From assembly GCF_002575655.3 (NCBI RefSeq), contig NC_053035.3:506756601-506820600 (forward strand): 64,000 nt of DNA. Reading direction: 5' to 3'. The stretch is from Aegilops tauschii subsp. strangulata (taxonomy: Eukaryota; Streptophyta; Magnoliopsida; Poales; Poaceae). Position numbers and translations under genes: made by a program. The notes under the pieces were generated by a model that saw only the letters and a program-made list of their open reading frames with translations, did not search any database and had not been told where the DNA came from. This document shows, piece by piece, positions 56,758 to 64,000 of the stretch (positions within the stretch are counted from its first letter, which is position 1; every line of letters begins with the position of its first letter).

Positions 56758-56897
56758 TTTCTTAATATAAGTCTTTAAGAGATTTTGATACGAATTACAT
56801 ACAGATGTATATAGACATATTTTAGAATGCAGATTCACTCATTTTGCTCTGTATGTAATCCATATTAGAATCTCTAAAAACACTTATATCTAGAATT
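56758..56897. mobile_element. Degenerate Stowaway MITE
   Basis: The ends ttaatataagtctttaagag and complement of tctctaaaaacacttatatc pair; the interior has attacatacagatgtatatag and tcactcattttgctctgtatg, as in the common Triticeae Thalos/Athos-type MITE. Terminal bases are eroded. Confidence 0.78.
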
Positions 56898-57294
56898 TGT
56901 GGCAGATTGCAACTACTAGTAAGTATGTTACTTGTAGGATTTTTTTAGTTTACTACAACTACTGTTACTTGTAGGCTTTTCTTATTTACAATAGCTATTG
57001 TTACTTGAAGGATACATTGTAGGGATAAGACCATCAAGATGAAATTGTCAAATTTGCACACGGAAGTAAATCAAGCAATGGATCTATGTTGGTGGTCACC
57101 CTTGAATGATGGAGTTCTCGTATTGCTTATGTTGTCATTGAACTTTAGATGTGACATATGTCAACTTCTCAACCTTGGACTATGGGTGCTTTAAGTTTGT
57201 GTCCTCATTGAACTTTGAACTATGGGTGTGACATATGTCATCTTATTTTGCTAAACTCGTGAATGGTTTATGTTTATCTCAAGTGCTTGAGGGT

Positions 57295-57600
57295 TGTCCA
57301 CCTGATGTCCAAATTTCTGTGCACTTGTTGTATAATTTTTTGGTGTATTTGCTGTCAAAGTGTCAGTGTTGATACTGTCTAAATTTAAGTGATGGAGTGT
57401 TGTCCAAAATTGGCTGCTTTTGATGTCCAAATGTCAGTGTGCCTGCTGTCCAAACTTGGGTGTATTTGCTGTCAAAGTTTCAAACTTTCAGTGTTGATGC
57501 TGTCCAAATTTCAGTGAATTTGTGGTACAGTTTTTTTGGTGTACTTGCTATAAAAATTTCAGTGTTGATGATGTTGAAATTTCAGTAAGCCAAATCAAGT
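57295..57600 (+). repeat. Degenerate short tandem repeats
   Basis: Imperfect copies of tgctgtccaaatttcagtgt recur about ten times with changing length. No coding frame is kept. Looks like a decayed minisatellite. The bases 56898-57294 before it hold nothing I recognise. Confidence 0.6.
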
Positions 57601-57654
57601 CATTTGCTGCTATTTTTCTATGTCTTGGTGAAAAAAGTTGCTAGTTAGCACATA

Positions 57655-57745
57655 CTCCCTCTGTCCTTTAAAAAGTGTACTTCCAACTTTGTTGAAGGGT
57701 CAAACTATCTTAAAGTTTGACCGAGCTTGTGCGAAAATATATCAA
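57655..57745 (+). mobile_element. One end of a Stowaway-like MITE
   Basis: TA followed by ctccctctgtcctttaaaa and gtgtacttccaactttgttg is the start of a known Stowaway type, but the other end is absent, so it is truncated. Confidence 0.6.
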
Positions 57746-59700
57746 CAAGATGATGTGCAGTGCACAGTGCATGCACACGAGCTGCCGAGTTGGACCGAGC
57801 GCACAAAGCTCGGGTCGAGCCTGGGAATGAGGCTCGCCTGAGCAGTTAGCTCAGGCTGGTTCGGCTCGTGCTGCTAATGTCTGGTTCGGCCCGAGCACGG
57901 CTCGGCTCGGCTCGCGTCCAGGTATAGCAACAGTGGTGACTGGGGTGCCCGCCCGAGCTGCCTCTTGAAGACAACACAAGTTCGATCCTGTTTTTTCGGA
58001 CGTTCTAACTTGCATGTGTTGCAGTTTTATATGATCTGTTGGGCATTTAGGTGTATGCTATGATGTTAATAACGTACTCCACAACATTCGTATGACAATG
58101 TTTAAGGAACACTATCCTAATCATCTCTTGAAGGGCAATAAATATGTGAATTCTTGTGGGGAAAGAACCCACTGGGAGTACAAAAAAAAACAATGCCGAA
58201 AATCTGTTTTTTGAGGGAGGAATTAATGCCGGACGTCTACTTACTAGTCTGAAACAAATTCATTAATTTACCTGGAAGATAGAGTATACAACTTAACTTG
58301 AGAGCAGTCAACAAGAAAGTAAGGGTATACCTATTGAAGACTTAATCTGGAACCATGTATGCGTCGCACAAACCACAGACTACAACTTGTAGTAAGATCG
58401 ATGTCTGGGATCAAATCCTGTATAGAAATATATGTAAAAAAGATGCTTTCAGTTGTATTATCTAGACTAAAACTTGGGTATATATGTAACTAAATTGCAG
58501 CCTTTGGTAGTATTTTGAAAGCTTACGACCATAGTGTAAGATGACCCGACGGAGTGATTGACGGAAACAAGACTTTAATTAAGTAACCTCAACGAAAAAC
58601 AAGTTATATATGTAACTAAGATCGACGGATTGTGGCCGCCAGAGCAAATAGCTGCCGTTGCGTTCGGTGACCAGGCCGGACGAAATCGCTGCCGCCATAG
58701 CCTCCCCCGGACGAAACCATTACAGTTGGGATCGATTAAGAGAATGACGTTCGATCGAGAGTCAACAAAGATATAGACAAGGGAAGAGATAATGAAGGTA
58801 GCGGTTTCTGGTTTGGCTAGATCAAACCCCGATGATGTGTATAAAAGATGAAAGTACCGATCGAGCGAGCCTCTATAGCTGGATATATAAACTCCGATGT
58901 GTAGAGCTAAAACTACGAATCCGCAAGAAAATCTAGGTACCACTCTACATCGATATTGGAAGTTTTCGTAGATGATCAGCAGTGTTAAATAGATATATTG
59001 GAACTAACATAGTATCGGAGGAGCACCAAGAAGAAATACCAACCTGTTAGCGACGGAGTGCATGCGAGCGTCTCTCTCTGTGAGGGAGGAGGAGGACAGA
59101 CAGTTGGCCGATGCGTCTGGGACTTATTCATATGTCTGTACATGAGCGCAGTACTGAATTATCTCCCATCTCTGCACTGATTGATGTGCACTTGGCTCTT
59201 CAATTTTAATATGTACTAGTATTACTCCGTGTTAGAAGCTACTACTGGATCTAGATCTGCACAACCCAGACTGGATCTAGATCTGCCACAAGTGTGAAAT
59301 ACTGAGGAGGAGACTTTTCTTAGATGAATGAGGGAAGACTTTGTGTACATATCCATATAGATTACCTCCGTATAACTATATATGTACGCATAGCATTTAA
59401 TCATACTCCCACTCTTCCCGTTTACAGGCCTCAAGAAAGGTGTGTAATAGCGCCAACTTTACATTCGGATATCTGGACTGTTTGTTCATTGTAAAAATAA
59501 GTCATTACATTTGATACCACCAATGGTACCAAAAAAAAAGTGTATACTGCTAGCTGAGCCTAATTCAGCTGGTCTCATTGCCTCAACCACCCCCCAGGCC
59601 ACGCGCGCATTTTGACCCCCTACGATCTCGTGGCGCCTGGTACTGCCTAAGCCACCACCTCATCGGTGGCGCGCATCAACAATTGAAACTATTGGACCAA
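57746..59700. other. Unassigned intergenic DNA
   Basis: Contains a cggctcggctcg-rich patch (57840-57935) and a short direct repeat actggatctagatctgc (about 59244 and 59270). The minus ORF 58943-58575 has 122 codons without any family pattern. I see no supported gene. Confidence 0.35.
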
Positions 59701-60990
59701 ACTCATTTTGATGAAATAGGCTTTTGCCCCGCTATATTAATATAGCAACCACCCAATACAAAAATTCAAACGCTGGGGCAAACAACACAATCATGCCCAA
59801 AAGAAAAACAGGAGAAAAACAAGAGAAAGAAATGCAAGCATCACCGGATCAATGAAAGTTGTAGTATCCCGTAACCGCTGCGCCCACCGGATACATCCAT
59901 CATGCTCCAATGCCACCGAGTCGCCGCAACACCTTCAAGAAGGACTGCAATGACGACGACACCGCTGCCCGGACTAATCTTAGGATTTCTCCCGTTACAC
60001 GGAGGGAAACGGAGGATAGGTACTCTCGACGCCCTTCAAGAAGGTTGGTGGCGCCCGCAAGCGTCACCGCATCGGTGCCGGGAAGACCCGAGAGGGATTT
60101 CACCCTACCCCTCACACCGACAACCCAGGACCAACCGGCGGCTCCACCATGACAACCGCCCACCAACATGTGCCACCACAGTCACGAGGACACCACCGTC
60201 GTCTCTCCACCGCAGACGCTGCGAGGCCCACCAAAGCAAATGAGGCCATCGATGATAGGGACTGGTAGTACCGCAACCACATGGGAGGGGACAACCTCCA
60301 CTGGCACACGCAGTAGCAAACCGGACGTATGAGCAGGAGCACGCCGGACCCCCTGCCTAGCCGGGCCCAAATCGGGCCCGCTAAGCTCCCGCCGTCGTAC
60401 TGCAGCCGATGCAGCACAGTCCGATGTTCCCAACATTTGTTTCTCGTCAGCCCAGCCGGAGGTGACCCGCCAGAGACCAGACCAACCGGCCCTAACCCAA
60501 ATCGGGTTCAAAAGGGCCCAGATCTGGGCCTGCAGGGCTCCACCGGCCAACCCCCGCCGCCAATCGCCACAACCGCCAAAGGGTCGCACCGCCGCCACGC
60601 CTGCGCCCGATATACATCGGGGCACCGCCCACCGAGGTGCACCATCGCCAGAGACCACCGCCCGAGCCAGGGAACCGCGAGGGGAGGAAGAAGGGACCCG
60701 CCACCACCGGCCTTGCCACGGTGCCTCATGGGAAACGCCTGGCCGCGCTAGCCGGCAGCACCGGCGGGAGGATGAGTAGAAGGTCGGGGCTAGGCGGTGA
60801 GGGAAGGGAGGGCCGTCCCGGTCGCCCCGCTCGGGGGGGGGGGGATGCGACGTGGGGTGTAGGGGGAGGGCTGGCAAACCGCATGGACTGGGATAGACTG
60901 ACCCGAGGGTCGTGTCCATGCAGGTCTGCACCAAGCGAAGGGCGGTCGATGGTACACCCCATGGTACGCAGGTCTGCACCATGTTGCATC
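59701..60990 (-). other. GC-rich, repeat-like region, possibly retroposon derived
   Basis: Open frames on both strands overlap (minus 60982-60182, plus 60329-60751 and others), which reflects high GC rather than coding. The motif ggcttttgccccgctatatt (59728-59747) resembles the 3' end of LINE 2 (aagcttactttattaat), so it may be a minus-strand retroposon. A run of ten G lies at about 60833-60843. Confidence 0.35.
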
Positions 60991-61083
60991 ATATTTTCCT
61001 ATTGTTATTAATAATTTTTTTATGCATAATAATGCCTTTTGGAGTAATTATAATGCCTTTTCTCTCATAATATGTAAGGTTTA

Positions 61084-61985
61084 CATCAAGAGGGAGAATA
61101 TCGGCAGCTAGAATTCTGGACCTGAAAAAGCAACGTCAGGCCACCTATTTCGCACAACTCCAAATGAGCTGAAACTTCACGAAGAATGTTTATGGATTAT
61201 TTAAGAAATATTGGAGGTAATAAGTACCAGAGGGGACCCACCAGGTGGGCACACCCCACCTGGGCGCGCCAGGGCCCCCAGGCACGCCCTGGTGGGTTGT
61301 GCCCTCCTCGGCCCACCTCCGGTGCCCATCTTCTAGTATATAAGTCATTTTGACTTAGAAAAAATGAGAAGAGGACTTTCGGGACAGAGCGCCGCCGTCT
61401 CGAGGCGGAGCTTGGGCATGAGCATTTTTTCCCTCCCACGGAGCGATTCCGCCAGGGGAACTTCCCTCTCGGAGGGGGAAGTCGAAGCTATCATCGTCAC
61501 CAACAACCCTCTCATCTTTGGGAGGCCAATCTTCATCAACATCTTCAACAGCACCATCTCCTCTCAAACCCTAGTTCATCTCTTGTGTTCAATATTTGTA
61601 CCGGAACCTCAGATTGGTACCTGTGGGTGACTAGTACTGTTGATTATATCTTGTAATTGATTACTATATGGTTTATTTGGTGGAAGATTATATGTTCATA
61701 TCCATTATGCTATTTAATACCCCTCTGATCATGAGCATGTTTATCACTTGTGAGTAGTTACTTTAGTTCTTGAGGTCATGGGAGAAATCATGTTTCAAGT
61801 AATCATGTGAACTTGATATGTGTTCGATATTCCGATGATATGTATGTTGTGATTCCCTTAGTGGTGTCATGTGAACGTCGACTACATGACACATCACCAT
61901 ATTTGGGACTAAGGAAATGCATCGTGGACTAGTTATCAGATGATGGGTTGCTAGAATGACAGAAGCTTAAACTCTGGTTTATGCG
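61084..61985 (+). mobile_element. Sabrina-like Gypsy LTR fragment 1
   Basis: It contains the TATA box (tatataag, 61337-61344) and the downstream part of a Sabrina-type LTR (caaaccctagttcatctctt, then gtgattcccttagtggtgtc). The beginning and end are missing. The second LTR starts right after it. Confidence 0.65.
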
Positions 61986-62524
61986 TGATACGTCTCCGTC
62001 GTATCTATAATTTTTGATTGTTCCATGCCAATATTCTACAACTTTTACATACTTTTGGCAACTTTTTTTTACTATTTTTGGGACTAACATATTTATCCAG
62101 TGCCCAGTGCCAGTTCTAGTTTGTTGCATGTTTTTTGTGTCGCAGAAAATCCATATCAAACTGAGTCCAAACGGGATAAAAACTTACGGAGTTTTTTTGG
62201 AATATATGTGATTCTTGGGAAAAAAATCAACGCGAGATGATGCCCGAGGGGCCCACAAGGATGGAGGGCGCGCCCTTGACCCTTGTGGCCACTCTGTAAG
62301 GCGGTTGGCGCCCTTCTTTCGCCGCAAGGAAGCCAATGTCCGGATAAAATCGTGTTAAAAGTTCAGCCCAATCGGAGTTACGGATCTCCGGGAATATAAG
62401 AAATGGTGAAAGGCCATAATCTGGGAGCGCATAAACAGAAGGAAACACAGAGAGAGATCCAATCTCGGAAGGGCTCTCGCCCCTCCACCGCCATGGAGGC
62501 CATGGACCAGAGGGGAAGCCCTTC
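61986..62524 (+). mobile_element. Sabrina-like Gypsy LTR fragment 2
   Basis: It starts tgatacgtctccgtcgtatc, the start I associate with Sabrina LTRs, and continues through U3 (gagtccaaacgggataaaaac). CACTA 2 interrupts it at 62525. It sits within fragment 1, in the same orientation. Confidence 0.75.
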
Positions 62525-64000
62525 CACTACTAGGGAAAACCTTATACACAGAATCTTAGCAGCAGCGTGGTTTAAAAACAAACGCTACTGCTAATTAGCA
62601 GTAGCGAGCTTCAGGAAACCGCGCTACTAATATCCCAGTAGCAGTAGCGCTCTAGGTGAAACAAGCGCTACTACTATAATTGCCACGGCGTTGCCTCCAG
62701 GCTAGATATAGTAGTAGCGCCCTTCTTCTGGACGTGCTACTACTAAAGTACTTAGTAGCAGCGTTTTTCTTCAAAACTCGCTGCTGCTAAGTATCACCCC
62801 CCTTGCAACTAATTAAGTTTAGTCCCATACTGCTAAGCGAACAAGCTGTTTACCACCTTAAATATGTTACTTCTCAAACTATCTCGAGCACTTGGTCTTC
62901 ATTGAACTATATGTGTAGGATTTGTGGCTGCAATATGAATCCTCGTCTGTGCCTATACAGGTACGGTGAGGATTCATGTTGGCTATTTAGATTCTACACA
63001 AAAAGATCAATGATGACCAATGTATATTTTTGATGTTTTTACATGCTTAGACTTAGCAGTAGCGTTTTTTAGGACAAAGCGCTAGTGATATTGGGCTTAG
63101 CAGTAGCGAGCTCCCTGTACCCGCGCTACTGCTAAAGCAAAACAAAAAAGGCGGCCCGGCTGCCCCCCCCCCCGCACGCTCATCTCTCAATCGTCCCCCT
63201 CCGCCTGACGCCGCAGCTGCGGTTAGGGTTTCTCCTCCGCCACCGCCGCCGCAGGTAATGCTCCTCCCCCTCTCGCCGCCCCTCCGCTGCTCCTCCACCC
63301 TCCCGCCCACTCTGTCACCAGCCTTCCCCTTGTCAGCACCCCCGACCGAGGTCACCATGCCATCCCCCCTCCTTGACAGCACCCCCCGAGGGCTGCCCTA
63401 CCTAGATGCAACGAGGGCTTACGATTTTCATATGGATAACTAGATGCTTTTGTTTTTCTGTAATAAGTTATTTTTTGCAAAATGTAGGTGCCAATTTAGT
63501 TGAAATGCTTTGGTAGGTGGTACCGTGATCTACTAGATATTGGTTTTGATACAAGTATTTAGTTTGCAAGTGCTAAGTTAATCCCAATTAAATTTGCCAC
63601 TTGTTCTTTTAATCAGTTATCTTAGGCAATAGGGGCCAAATTAGATGAAATGTGTCTTGGTAGGTGTTATCTTGATTTGGTAGATAACTTATTACAGATC
63701 TTAGGATTATACCTTTGGTAGGGGCCAAATAGTTTTTTCGGCAATAGGTGCCACTGAAATGCTTTCGTAGATGATACCTTGTCATCTTGTATGTTACTAG
63801 ATCTTAGGATTATCATTGTCCATCAAATTGCTTCTCGCGGAAGAATCTCTTCATCAAATTGAAAGCTTGTTGTTTACTTTTTGGGATCGGGTTCCACTAT
63901 GAAAATATAACTGAAGAAGAACCAAAAATATCACATGCTACTGTTTTTCTTTCCTGTGAAGTGGATCGTTAATCCTTTGCTCATATTGCTTTAGAAAATG
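62525..64000 (+). mobile_element. CACTA transposon 2, left part
   Basis: The terminus cactactagggaaaacc (62525) and the next several hundred bases match CACTA 1 closely, including the tagcagtagcg repeats. After about 63110 the two diverge: a GC-rich block with a donor-like site (gcaggtaatg, near 63253) and AT-rich intron-like DNA follow. The right end is outside the window. No transposase in the visible part. Confidence 0.85.

Noticed and set aside
58575..58943. 122-codon minus-strand ORF, considered as a first exon of a gene
   Set aside because: No homology that I recognise. A nearby start with a donor-like site (near 59060) is too weak to support a gene.
60182..60982. 266-codon minus-strand ORF
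   Set aside because: Composition is GC-driven (Arg, Gly, Pro, Ala), other strands and frames are also open, and no motif is recognisable.

Overview
The window is plant nuclear DNA from a large, repeat-rich grass genome, most likely a Triticeae species (wheat, Aegilops, rye or barley group). I base this on recognisable repeat types: a WIS/Angela/BARE-type Copia LTR, Sabrina-type Gypsy LTRs, Stowaway MITEs of the common Triticeae type, CACTA elements with characteristic subterminal repeats, and an RPM1-like NLR gene. Family names are from memory of these sequences and are tentative. No bacterial-style genes, operons, rRNA or tRNA genes were found.

Layout. Positions 1-41542 form one deep nest of LTR retrotransposons. 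Working inwards, the 3' part of Copia element C (39620-41542) contains Copia element B (internal 35761-38031, 3' LTR 38032-39619). B was split in its RNase H region by Copia element A (WIS/Angela-like, 3' LTR 34019-35760). The 5' LTR of A was hit near its TATA box by two Gypsy elements. One is a gag-only element carrying a spliced antisense gene (4553-14690, Fatima-like). The other is a complete 13.8-kb long-LTR chromovirus-like element (14715-28544) with a 5-bp target duplication. The gag-only element was in turn split by a further long-LTR Gypsy element (1-4552) and by a CACTA transposon (6117-9368, TSD tcg) that carries a foreign two-exon gene. The left halves of C, B, A, the gag-only Gypsy and the first Gypsy lie outside the window.

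Positions 41543-47060 hold LINE (L1-type) remnants on the minus strand, a small hAT-like MITE and AT-rich flanks. The only gene that looks intact and host-encoded is a CC-NB-ARC-LRR (NLR) immune receptor on the minus strand, 50440-47630 (936 aa), with a probable 5'-UTR intron. Its coiled-coil/NB linker carries a nearly perfect in-frame 63-bp tandem duplication.

Positions 51336-56340 appear to be a CACTA element (TSD ttg) filled with a PIF/Harbinger-type element, a 1.16-kb near-palindromic foldback element, a roughly 500-bp tandem repeat and a Stowaway MITE. The Harbinger element carries a GRF-zinc-finger/transmembrane gene. Positions 56341-61083 are poorly recognisable intergenic DNA with MITE remnants. 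Positions 61084-62524 are two Sabrina-like LTR pieces, and from 62525 a second copy of the first CACTA family runs off the right edge.

How the genes work together: apart from the NLR, all coding sequence belongs to mobile elements and most of it is broken by stops and frameshifts. The unusual content is the cargo: an extra ORF between 5' LTR and gag with a possible dsRNA-binding-like segment (18937-19719), the spliced antisense gene of the gag-only Gypsy, and the captured genes in the CACTA and Harbinger elements. I see no clear new defence or metabolic system.
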